Below are positions 12,031 to 22,648 of a stretch of 64,000 bases of DNA, one piece after another (the stretch's first letter is position 1; each line of letters opens with the position of its first letter). The DNA is taken from NCBI GenBank assembly GCA_017354895.1, contig CP071495.1, positions 3,765,001 through 3,829,000 of the forward strand. The letters are read 5' to 3'. The notes under the pieces were generated by a model. The model was not told the origin of the DNA, ran no database searches, and saw only the letters and a list, made by a program, of their open reading frames with translations. The DNA is from Podospora comata. Lineage: Eukaryota; Ascomycota; Sordariomycetes; Sordariales; Podosporaceae. The position numbers and the translations under genes are program-made.

Positions 12031-12527
12031 GTGCCATGCCCGCCTATCAATTGCCTAATTAACACTCTCTGCTAGCCTGGGATTAATGCGATTCAATAGT
12101 AGCCGTCATATTCGACCTGGTATCGGTTTGGCTCCAGTTTTGGGCGGATAGGGAATTGGACGACAAAGTCAACGTTGAGTTGTATTCTTTCTGGGCGGTG
12201 CCACGGGACGCTGCTGTGCGTGACAAGACTTGAGAACCAGAGTGGTGAGATGTACTACTATTATATTATATGCATGTGCGCACTTTTGATCTCCTCACGA
12301 TAATTGCCCAGGGTTCCTTCAATCTTCAGCAGGCGACAAATAAAAAAAAAAACCAGCTAAGAGGCCCGAGCGCGCTCCAGCCAGCATACCACGCCATTAC
12401 TACCAGTAACCACAACCCGGGCGATCGTCCACCGCAAGACTGCAGGTTCACGAGCCACCCGATCTCTCCAAGGTTCAGCTACACACCGTCAGCACCATCA
12501 ACACCACCAATTTGAGTAGTCTTCTTT
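12031..12527. other. 3' flank of the pyranose oxidase gene
   Basis: Sequence of normal base composition between the AT-rich block and the pyranose oxidase stop. I see no supported gene; a poly-A run of 11 lies near 12345. Confidence 0.45.
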
Positions 12528-14918
12528 TTAGCCTTCTTCAGCAGCATCTCCTCCTCCCTCCTCTCCTCCTCCTTCCTCTCCCTTCCCCTCCTCCTTTTCC
12601 CCCTCCTTCTTCTCGGCTCCCAGACGAAGCGAGATATGCTGGGCCGCTTTGATAGCAAAACACATCGCTGTCAAAGTGGGATTCGATGCGTTCTTGCCGG
12701 GGATGACATTCAGGCCCCCCACGAAGAGGTTGTTGACACCATGGATCTGGGAGAACTTGTTGCAGCATGAATCGTCCTTTTTCTCTCCGGCCCTGGTGGT
12801 GCCGCAAACGTGGAGCGCTAGGCCATTTTCCATGAACTGCGGCTCCGAGCCAGGGAGATAGCCACCTAGAACCCCAGCAACCTCTTCCATATGCTTCATC
12901 ATCTGATGAGTAAGTTCCCGGTCTGCGTCGCTGAGGCGGTAGAAGAAGGTAGGTTGCGGCATCCCGTAGGAATCCTTGATCTTTGTTGTAAACTTGACGC
13001 AATTGTCCTTTGTTGGTTCGACTGGGCCAAAGAAGCGCAAATCCACAATGGTCCGCTTGTCGATGTTCGGGGGCACTGCGCCGTAAGAGAAAGCATCCCG
13101 ATGTATCTGGGTGTGCCACGGTTGTTTCTCGGAAACGGGGAGCGTGACCTGAGGATCCAGATCGTTAAAAGGAAATGGCAACTTATCCTGAGGGTAACGG
13201 CCTTTCTGAGTCTCCAAATGCTTCTTGATCTTCTCATCCCATTTCTCCTTCCTGAGCGAGTCCCAAGCGTCGTTTTTCGGGTCATCCTTTGGGTATGGGT
13301 GAGCGCCGTAGACTGCCTTGATCCAGCGCCTATCCAGGACAACTTGGCAAAAACACATGGTTTGCTCGGTGAGGTAGTGACCCTATGACAGGAAATCATA
13401 ACTGATCAGCACCAGACTGGCAAACGATAATCGAGTACATAGACAACTTGGAGTACATACCAGAGCTGGAAGCTCGAGGAAGGGTTCTACCACCTCCTTG
13501 TCGCTAAGCCTCTCGACACAATGAGTCACGGAGTTGGGGCCAACCTCGGTCCATGTCTTGGTCTTAGTAGTGGTCTCGCCCGTCCGAAACCCCGAATTGA
13601 ATAGCAACTGTGGAGTGAGTATAGGTCCACCGCAAATGATGTATACCCTGGCTTTCACTTCGTCCAGCTGGTTGGTCAGTAGCGAGCGGACCTTGGCATT
13701 CTCCACGATCCCTGCATCTCCACTGGCATCCTTTGTGTTCTTGATGATGGTGAGCTTCTCGCAGAGCCACTCACTTCTTAACTCGAGCTTTTTGCTGAAC
13801 TCGGGCTTAATTTTCTCAAGCACTGTGTGCGACGAAGACCAGGTGATAAACTCAGAGCCGTCTCGCTTGGCCGCAAGAGGGAGTGCGAATGCCGCGGGTT
13901 TCTGGTCTCCATTCTCCTCCTTTTCTCCTTCGAAATGATCATTCAGGATCTGCTTGACCATGTCTTGGCGGATTGAACCCTCAAGGACGTCGGTATGTGT
14001 TTCAATCAGCTTTTCCGCTTCGCTATACAGCCCCTCCCATTCGTTCTGGAGAACTGGAGAACGTTCCCTTAGATGCTGTCGGGGAGTTGAACAAGTCCAG
14101 CTAAATCAACGCGGTCAGCGAGTGGTTAGAAATGACTTTTTCGCCAGGAGATGCTAAGCTGGGCGACAAATGCCAACCAGAAAGGCCAGCATGACTAGGG
14201 TCACCACATACTGTGTTGACATGCCCCCTACATTCCTGGCCACAGCATTGAGGCCAAGGTTTAAGGCAGGGTCCTGATAAGGATTCTGACCATGTTGCAC
14301 TTGTTTTCCTTCTCTGTTTGCTGCTGTTAGCTTCCCCGAGTGCACTACCTAATGGTGGTGGATGTAGTTAGATTTGCTCACCCTGACCAAGACACTGGAG
14401 GCAGAGTAGGGACTACCGATTCATTGGTTGGCACCGAAGTTAGTTGCAAACTTCCCTTTATCAGGAGCATAAGAACGTTAGCCTAGGCTATCTGCTGTGT
14501 AATCGATCTGCCAATGCCTACTTTGATGACGCTGATAGGAAGACTATTAGCTGACTGGCACAAACTGGACTCCCAAAGTAGGTAAATATACTCACTGGAC
14601 GAAGGAGTCAATATCTTTTTGAAAGCGTACAGTATTCTTCTTGTGCTCTCCGCATTTTTTACTCTCCCTGTTTAAGGTATAAGGTTAGAACAGTCAGCGG
14701 GAAATTACAACAAGGGACGTACTCTGCGCCAGCCTCGACCATGAGCACCGTGTACCCATCATTCACTAGGATCTTGGCAAACGTGGCACCAAGGGGGCCG
14801 GAGCCCACAACTGAGGCAGAAGCTTGTCAGTCTGGACTCCACGATACACATTCAGCACAGCGGTGAATGGTAAGTACTTACTTAGAGCATCGTACTGGTA
14901 GTGGTCCTTCTCGCCCAT
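12528..14918 (-). CDS. Pyranose 2-oxidase (GMC-type flavoenzyme), 8 exons
   Basis: Oxidises glucose and other pyranoses at C2 to 2-keto sugars (glucosone) with O2 giving H2O2. Minus-strand exons: 14918-14882, 14810-14723, 14667-14596, 14531-14522 (only 10 nt), 14455-14382, 14313-14212, 14100-13461, 13382-12528. All phases agree and give 625 residues, a normal length for the family. The FAD-binding GSGPLG motif is at residues 15-20, followed by VEAGAE. The covalent-FAD motif GGMSTHWTC carries His128, whose codon is split CA/C by an intron. The catalytic pair is His532 (LHVCGTTR) and Asn575 (NASNPTLT), equivalent to His548/Asn593 of the Trametes enzyme. No signal peptide is visible, as is usual for these oxidases. 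The C-terminus ends in a low-complexity Glu/Gly/Lys tail. The gene is divergent from the dehydratase-like gene at 16274, pointing to a shared pathway. Confidence 0.93.
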
Positions 14919-16273
14919 ATTGGGATCAGAGAATGATAGGAAGTCAACACAGCCGGTTCTTTCTCACTTCTGCTGTTGCCACAAACGGAAACAGCAGCTG
15001 ACTTGGTCACAATGCATATATACACAAATTTCCGATCGCCAAGAGAATGGTATGTGTTCGGACTGGAGCTCCGAATGGAGCCGAACTGCTCAGTGAGTCC
15101 TGGGGAAGCAGATTAATGTATAATCCCGTCTGAATTGCGACTGTATGATTAATCAAAGCGTAAGCTTGAAAGACCGCGAAATAGTGACCGCATCTATTGC
15201 GCCAAGAAACTCTTCCCTTTGATGTAGCGATCTGGTAGAAGATTCGTCATCGTTAGCTTTAAGCGGGATGAAAGATCATCGCAGACCGTGCTTAGATATA
15301 CATTGAGACCGGGTGTTTGCCCTAAATTAGTTCAGAGCCTACAATGTATATGTCTTTCTCTTCCTCCTACTCTCTTCTTCAAGCTTAGTGTATTCCTCGT
15401 AGAGTCGTTACCAGCTACCTACAGTAGTTGCAATAACTGGTTGGGGCCGTTATAAGCTTCTTGCATCACACCTCTATCTATCTTCGGATCTCAGCTGTAG
15501 TCACACAAATCTAAGGTACCTTGCAGGCCTCGCTATCTCCGCCGTTTTTTACAGCGAAGCTATGTCTCGTGGTTGTCGCCGCGTTATTAACTTTTCTGAA
15601 ACTGGACAGTCTACATTCCCACACAGTCTCTGACATCAGAATATAATACGTTCTGTCAAGCTTGAAGCATAGATACCTAGGAGGGGAAAGGGGAGTCTTT
15701 GACATCGCGTCGTCATCGCCCGGACGGCAGGTCCGGTGCTGGCAATGCCCTTCTGCTTACAACACGATGATAACAGACTTACACCACGATGTCAGACAGC
15801 TTACACCACAATGGCAACATAATGGTACCACGATATGACTATTGCAAGCACCAAAATATAATGTCAAAGAAGCCCCCTCCCCCTCCTAGGTGGATATCAT
15901 GGGACATGCATGATAACACTGCGTCAACCCATAGCACGAGCATAGAATAACACCGTCTATAAGGCGTCAGGGTGAGCTAAAGGCATCGTAAACGGTATGT
16001 CATGACGTTCAACTGATCCGAATCTTCGTTTTCACATGCCGCTGAAGACTTCAGAACATCTATGACGTGCGGGGGCCAGATACGTATAGATCACGACCGG
16101 TGGCCCGGTTTGGTCTATACTTACATTTACCTTAAGATAGGGCTGCTCTCATGGCGAATGCAGGTTTTCACCAATAAGATTCTCCAGGCCTTCCCGAACC
16201 AAGTCAAATCAACACCTCGTCACAGCCTCTATTAAGTGCTTGATTTTGTTTTAGGAACCGCACTACTATCATC
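14919..16273. promoter_or_regulatory. Shared divergent intergenic region of the oxidase/dehydratase pair
   Basis: About 1.35 kb separates the two start codons, which face away from each other. No supported gene lies inside, so it most likely holds both promoters. I cannot assign specific transcription-factor sites by eye. Divergent arrangement suggests co-regulation, which is inference. Confidence 0.5.
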
Positions 16274-19200
16274 ATGCCCCCGGCCACCATGAGTGAACAT
16301 CGTTCCCCAAAATTCTCCGCAGCAGAAGTCATCCAGCGTGGCCGTACGGACGGCTACTGGGTGCGTGCTTTCCAGTTCTCAGCAGAAGACGAGATGCCAG
16401 GAGTGCTTGCGTAAGTTTCTTTTCATGGAATAACTAGGACTAGGTGTCAAGTACATGACTGATCGTGGTCTAGCTCTGGGTTGAACAGCGGAAAGGTTGA
16501 TTTCCTGGACAACCCCCTTGCTACGAAGGACTCGGGGGGCCCCAAAGGTAAGGTGAAATCCTGAAGTTTTGGACATAACAGCTAACACAAAATCTCGCAG
16601 AGTGGAAAACGTATCTGGTGGCTCCGGATCCGGAGCACAAGGACCCGAACTTCCCGAAGCACCAGGACCCAAAGCACCAGGACCCAAAGCACCAGGATTT
16701 AAAGGATCAGAACTTCCACACTCCTGTTGCGGTTATAGGCATGGACATCAGGAAAAACGGTCTCCTGGATGTCGTCATTTGTCACGCGTACGGAGCTACC
16801 ATGATCGACAGTTCCGATCCCGGTGGCTTTATCTACTGGTACGAAAATCCCGGTCGAGGACGACTCAAGGAAAACAAACCTTGGAAGCGACACTACATCG
16901 GACAATGGCCAGTAATGCATCGTTTACAAACCGGCCACTTTACTCAGAGGTATGAACCACTTTGTATCTGAAATTGGATCGCACGTGGATTGGCGAAAAA
17001 AGCAGACTAATAGGTAGCTTAGGTCATTCTCAGAACTGATCGCAGCGTCCGCGATCCATGGCCCCAAGGATAAGGTACGTTTGGAATTCAGTATTCATAG
17101 CCATCACATACCACGGTGTTGAGCTGGCTGACGCTAGTTGGATGTAGACCACTCCCATACCGATACTTCGTTTTCAGGTCCCAAGTGATCCAATGACCGC
17201 GTGAGTTCCATTGGTCTCGCAGCTACAGTATGGTACTAACAGTGAGGGCTAATATGTCCCCTATAGGAAAGAATGGCCGCGTGACGTGGTAGACGACCAG
17301 AACTTCACTGTGATTCACGAACTCGCGGCCAAAAAGTACGTCAATCAATGATTTACGACTCAGCATTCAATGCAAAGTTCTAACTGGACTGCATAAATAG
17401 GTTGGACGGCCAATCTGGCTTAGATTCCCTCCTTGTTTCTTCCAGAGAGGGCGTCACCAGACTGTATTACGAAGACGGCCGTTGGAAGAAAGAGCTTATC
17501 GGTAGGGGCGAACCGAAGAGAGAAGACCAGAAAGACGACTCCATCACTCCCGGGTCGGGAGATCACTGGGGCACTGGTAGCGCCGACATTGGTAGAGTCG
17601 GCAGTGACCGGTATGCCTATGTCGCCACCATCGACCCCTTTCATTCCACAAAAGTCTGTGTCTACACCAAGTACGACGATCCGACTCACCGAGGGTCGAA
17701 GTGGAAGCGCCATGTTCTCGATACCTACGGAACACCGACGCAGCAGAAGCATTGGGGAGATGGTCCTGGTCACCATGTGAGATGCGCTGATATAGATGGT
17801 TCGTTGCTACCATGACTGCACCTCGAATAATGTCTTTAGCACCGCTTACAGAACGATAGGTGACGGCGTCGATGAGATCCTCGTTAGCATGTTTGGGCCG
17901 CTCGATCGGAATGATGATGGGTCACTCAATGCTGTAGGTACACCTCACTTATCCTGTTCATGCACAAACGACACGAAATCATGCAACGACGACGATGCTA
18001 ATTGGGAGCCTGACAGGATCTCCAGAACAAAAACCAGAAAGGAAACAATCCCAACAAGGTACGGTGTCCACTCATGACACGGTATTGGCACTATGACAAG
18101 TCAACTAACACTTCGACAGGGCATATTGTGCTATAAGCCCATCCACCTCGAAGATGGGGTCTTCGCGAAATGGCATCCAATCGTAGAATCCTCTGGAAGA
18201 TGCGATGTCGGGTAAGTGTATCATTCTCCGCCGGCGCACATCACACACAGTATTACCTAACTAACATTTGCTCCAGAAACTTTTACGGTAATGGAAAGCG
18301 CGATATCGTCTCAATCAGCTATAACGTCAAAGATTACTACCAGGAACTGCATCCGGCAGTGAGACTCTACAAGAATCTAACAAGGGACGACCTGCAAACG
18401 GTCTCCGTCAATTGCCAGAGGCCGACGAACTCCATCTTCGGAACGGTATGGGAGACGATTTCAGGAAAAGAGACCGAAAAAGACGCGCGGACAGACGCCG
18501 GGAAAGAGATTATGGTTTACCTTCCGGACCCCGTCAATATCAGCAATCGCGCTCCCGCCGGCCTGATCAAACAGGACCTGATCGAAGTCGCCGACATTAA
18601 AATCAGCGTCGAGGTCCACCCCAGCGGCGGAGAGGTGAAGGCCGAGGCAAATGAGGGAATCAAGGTTTTGTACGGGAGCCTGGCCGATGCGAAGGATCAG
18701 AAAGTGAAACGGACACCTCTCGGGACCAACCGATTCCCAGACAAGGAGTCGCTGAAACCTCCCACACCTGAGCAACAACCCTCAAAGAAAGAACCGGCCA
18801 GCCCATCAGTTTACACTTTCACAGCAGATCAATGCTCGGGCGCCATAATCCTCCGCCTGACGCCGACCGACACGACCGACACATTCAAAACTTACCGAAG
18901 AGCAACAGACGTCGACGACAAGGTCCAGACTCTTTTCGATCTCGGCAACTTTGGACTAGAGACCCCGAAACTGAAGTTCTCCAAGGTCGAGAAGCTCTGG
19001 TGGGGAGAGGAGTTCACCAACGTGGAATTCTACAATCTGACAGGATTTCACTTTCGTTTCCTCGAGACCAAGCAACATATTGCGCATATGCAGTTCTGGA
19101 TTGCAGGTATGTTACCGTGTCCAACCGGCGGAAAGAGGGAAAGCTGACCAGTAATCCCAGGTCCAAAAGTAGATGCTAGGCTTCATGATCACACCGATCA

Positions 19201-19549
19201 AGCTTTCAGGGAACTCCACACTTGCCTGTCTCAAGGAACACCACAGGAACAAGTCTCTGGTACTGCTAAGCAGGGCGGGATGGTGGCTCCCAGGAAGGAA
19301 TACTACAGCAAGTCCTTTGACGACGTGAAGAAGCTTGAGGAGAAGTTGAACGAGGGGGCATTCGATTACTGCGCGCTGATGCCCCTTGAGGAGCATGGCA
19401 AGATCTGGCATACGCTTGACGACGGACGAACAATTTACCGCAAGAATGGGACGGTGTCGTACCCGGCTCATGCCTGGAGAGCTGGTGTGGGAAACGCGGG
19501 GGAAAATGTAGATGTCTGGATGGCCCTCGAATTTGATGCCCGGCTCTGA
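16274..19549 (+). CDS. Aldos-2-ulose dehydratase-like protein (propeller plus cupin), 11 exons
   Basis: Resembles fungal aldos-2-ulose dehydratase/isomerase, which dehydrates glucosone to cortalcerone precursors and converts 1,5-anhydrofructose towards ascopyrone and microthecin. Exons: 16274-16410, 16474-16547, 16601-16949, 17023-17074, 17148-17200, 17267-17335, 17401-17798, 17860-17933, 18120-18211, 18277-19106, 19161-19549. All phases agree and give 838 residues. The N-terminal part is propeller-like with FG-GAP-type blades (VLASGLNSGKVDFLDNP, GMDIRKNGLLDVVI, CADIDGDGVDEILVSMFGP), plus the motifs PWKRHYIG, MHRLQTGHFTQR, TTPIPILRF and FTVIHEL. The C-terminus has a cupin-type metal motif: HDH at 718-720, Glu727, His729, and a later EEHGKIWH. 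A second in-frame ATG (16289) has the better context (CCACCATGA). A 15-bp expansion in exon 3 adds KHQDP repeats. The family call rests on recalled motif similarity; the intron at 17934-18119 is the least certain junction. Confidence 0.72.
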
Positions 19550-20443
19550 CGCCACTCTGTCGATTAACCTGCATCTGCGCTCGAACAGCTACCTCGCTTG
19601 CAGGCCCGCGGATGTCACTTGGCAAACACACCATCGTGCTAGGGTAATCTTTTTTGCCTGCGATGTCCTGCGGGTAACCCGAAAGGGCCCACAGACGCTC
19701 GCAGCAGGCAACCATCGTGATCAGATCAACGGTTCAGGGTCGCATTAGTCCTCATTTCTCGTGCACAAACTGCAGATTGCGCCGTCCTAGTTGGCCACAA
19801 ACGGCTCCGAGGACCACGTCGAGTCGGCATTTAAATATCTAAATCCTGCCGGTATTCCCCTTTCTTCTGTATTATTTTACAAGTTTTAAGTTTTTTATTT
19901 AAAAAGTTAAGATTAAAATAGTTTTTTAAATCTTATATCTAAGCTTTTACTATTTAAAGAATATATATATTATTATAAATAGGCCAAAAAAATATATAAA
20001 AGTACTTTATTATTTGTTAAATGAATAGTTTATAACTCTTTAGGGTGAAGAACCCCACCTTTATCCTATGAAATAGAGTTAAAAAGGTTAGATCTATTTT
20101 TGCGAAACCTATAAAAGTAGACAGTTTAAGTAATATCTTAGTAGGTACAGAAATTTATGTTAGACAAGGTGTAACGTTCTTCCTGGTCGAGGGAAATCCG
20201 TTGCCGATTTGGGTGGGGTGTGTTGAGGACTAGGTTTCGGTACCGAGCGAGGCCACCCTGGTGTTACAACCTGCACCGAAGATGGATACAGACTGCAAGG
20301 CAGTACGCCAAGGGTGTGTGACAGTGTGATCGAAAGTTGTGACAAGCGCCTCAGACAAGGGGTTCACTGTCAACAACAGGTCGTTCTAACAAAGAACTAC
20401 TGAGAGTAGATTGTAGACAAATGAACTTAAATTGCTTGCGTGA
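19550..20443. other. Intergenic with AT-rich core
   Basis: The 3' flank of the dehydratase gene turns into a strongly AT-rich stretch at about 19830-20160 (TTTAAA and TATATA runs), likely RIP-eroded. No gene is seen. Confidence 0.5.
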
Positions 20444-20841
20444 TGTGACGAACCTCTATCCAGAACCTCTGAAAGGGATACTAGTTAAAGGCACTTCTGA
20501 ACAATCCTGGTTCCGTGCAGCTAAACAGTGCACAACAAGATGTCTCAATGTAAACACTAGATGCCGTGAATACAACTTGAATTGCATACTGCGGAACTGT
20601 CTATCTACACCAGCCAGTTCCTCCGTATATATAGACCTTAGGACCGTGGACCGTTGACTTACAGACGGTCCTCGGTCCACCTCTAATTGGCCGATACTGG
20701 ACCGTGGACCGTGAGCCCCACCTCGGTCCCCGGTCCCCATCTTATTGGTCCGTTCCGTCTCATGGACCGTGAGCCCCGCTCGATCGCCCGGTCCGGACTT
20801 GATTGGTTCCTCGTGGCCCACTGTCTCCCAGAATCGTGACA
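20444..20841 (-). mobile_element. Solo LTR, family A copy 1 (minus orientation)
   Basis: Read on the minus strand it starts TGTCACGATTC and ends GGTTCGTCACA, giving TGT...ACA termini. It has a TATA box (TCTATATATACGG) followed by a conserved R-U5 of about 200 bp shared with the copies at 54521, 55143, 56576 and 35500-35912. The U3 part is copy-specific and carries repeated GGACCGTGGACCGTGAG-type units. No flanking target duplication is obvious and no internal element sequence is attached. Confidence 0.8.
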
Positions 20842-21130
20842 TATAGGGGCTTTCAGGGCCTACAGGACCCACAGTAGGCCAATGAAAGCTTATATATAGA
20901 CCTTTCTCCTCTCCTGTAGAATAGTTTTCCTTTCTCTCCTTAAGGGCAATAAGAGTAATAAAGGCAATTCCTATTCCTTATACTCCACTGTATTACAGTG
21001 CTTTACCCTTCCTTCGGCACTGCCGTCGTATCCTCCCGCTTCCGCTTGCGCACTGCTGTATCCTACAGCAACCTTGTATAGGTTCTATATTATAGGCCTA
21101 TCAGGGCATACCACCTAACACATCCGTTGT
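20842..21130. mobile_element. Possible second LTR-type remnant
   Basis: A TATATATAGACC box is followed by a pyrimidine-rich leader, AATAAGAGTAATAAAGG and a TATTATAGG motif, an arrangement reminiscent of the R-U5 part of Copia-type LTRs. Boundaries are not clear. Confidence 0.35.
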
Positions 21131-22648
21131 AATATGAAGATGTTAAGGAGCGTATAGCTCATCATCTAATACTGCTAACCTACAGTCCCATTATATCACG
21201 ACTATAAACACGGATAGACGCAGACATAATAGATGGGCCAATCAGAAGAGGTATTATGAGAAGAGACAATTCATATAGCTAACCAATCAGAAGAGGACCA
21301 ATGGACCGGTACGTGGACACAGTAGCCAACTCTATGTCTCCTACAATCCACTTGTCCGAATCTCCTCTACCCGGCTTGGTGACAAAGGAGCTTGGACTCT
21401 TCCCGGAACCGATGCCACTTTGGAAAGTTTTTGTGTGCTTGATTGCGGAGTCCACCCCTTCCCTCCCAGGGTGAGTCTGCCTCTCATGACCTGGCTAAGG
21501 CTCTTCCCGGGTCCTAGAACCCCGGGATTCTCGCGCCGCGGCGCCGTGGGCGTTGATGGGCGTTTTCTTCTGCAGCCTGTCCCTGCGGTAGATTCCAGTT
21601 TTCCTCCTCTAATTCCTTCGCGAGCCGGTACTCGTCCAGCCTTTCCGTTGAAAGAGCCAGTTAATTATTGTCGTTGCTTCCTCTTTTTGGCCCAGAGCTG
21701 TCTCAATATGGGCTCATCTCTGACCCTCCTCAATCTCAATCTCGCTTAGGGTAAATAAAAAGGAAGCAGTAAATGTACTAGCAGAGGGTGCGAAGGGCAG
21801 GATGGCGGGTTTTTGGCGTCGTTACTGCAGCGTCTTCGACTGCCAGGCTCACAACGGCGAAGGAGTCTGGTGGTTTGTTCCCTAGGGCTCGGAGGCCTCC
21901 GTCCTCAATGTCCTTCCCCCTTTCCCTATTCAAATTGAATCACTCTCGGCATATTCTCGGGAATAGCGCTTCGACGCAGACACGCAGCTCAAGGAGATGA
22001 CGGGCAGGTTGTGGGGAGAAGGGCCTTACGGCTGCGCTATATGAGCTTACAGGATACCAAGCTTGGCATGCAATGTACAAGATCGTTATCATCCACCGTG
22101 ACCTGCTCCCCCGTTCCCGCCAATGTGCGGCTGGTAGAACGTGCAAACTCCCAGCCTACACACGTAGTGTACTCCGCGGGGAACGCTCGTCTCCCTACCA
22201 GCCAACTGTCTCTTACTCGAAACGCCGCAGTAACATGGCGGGCTGTTGGGATCGTTGCCTCGGTGGTCTGCGAAACAAAGAAACTTGCCGCAAGGCTGCC
22301 ATTTGTAGTAGGGACGACCTGCGTTTCCCTTGCGATTCGACTATCGAGTGATGAACCTCTTGCTAGGCCGTTCGCATAGGCGAGATAAAGCTAGGGTGAA
22401 GGTAAGAAACGTTAAGAAACGACTAAATAAAAAGATAAATAAAGCTCTATGCTCTCTTTACATCTGCTTGTTCCAGCCGCTGCCAACGCAGCCGCGGTGC
22501 CAGCAATTCAGCCCCCGCAGCCTTGTCGGCCTGGGCTCCTAGATAGCTCCGATTCCTCTTCCAACCACACCCTAGCCCTATCTCACTGCCGTCTCGAATA
22601 CCATATTGCACCCACTGCATCCGCTACATCAGCTGCATCTGCGCCGTC
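21131..22648. other. Intergenic upstream of the NLR gene
   Basis: No convincing coding region. Two CCAATCAGAAGAGG motifs occur near 21237 and 21285. The 22450-22648 stretch just before the NLR start is C-rich, as expected of its 5' UTR and promoter. Confidence 0.45.

Noticed and set aside
17934-18119. Additional exon (about 18018-18060) inside the long intron of the dehydratase-like gene
   Set aside because: Including it breaks the phase needed for GILCYKP in the next exon; a single 186-bp intron keeps the frame.
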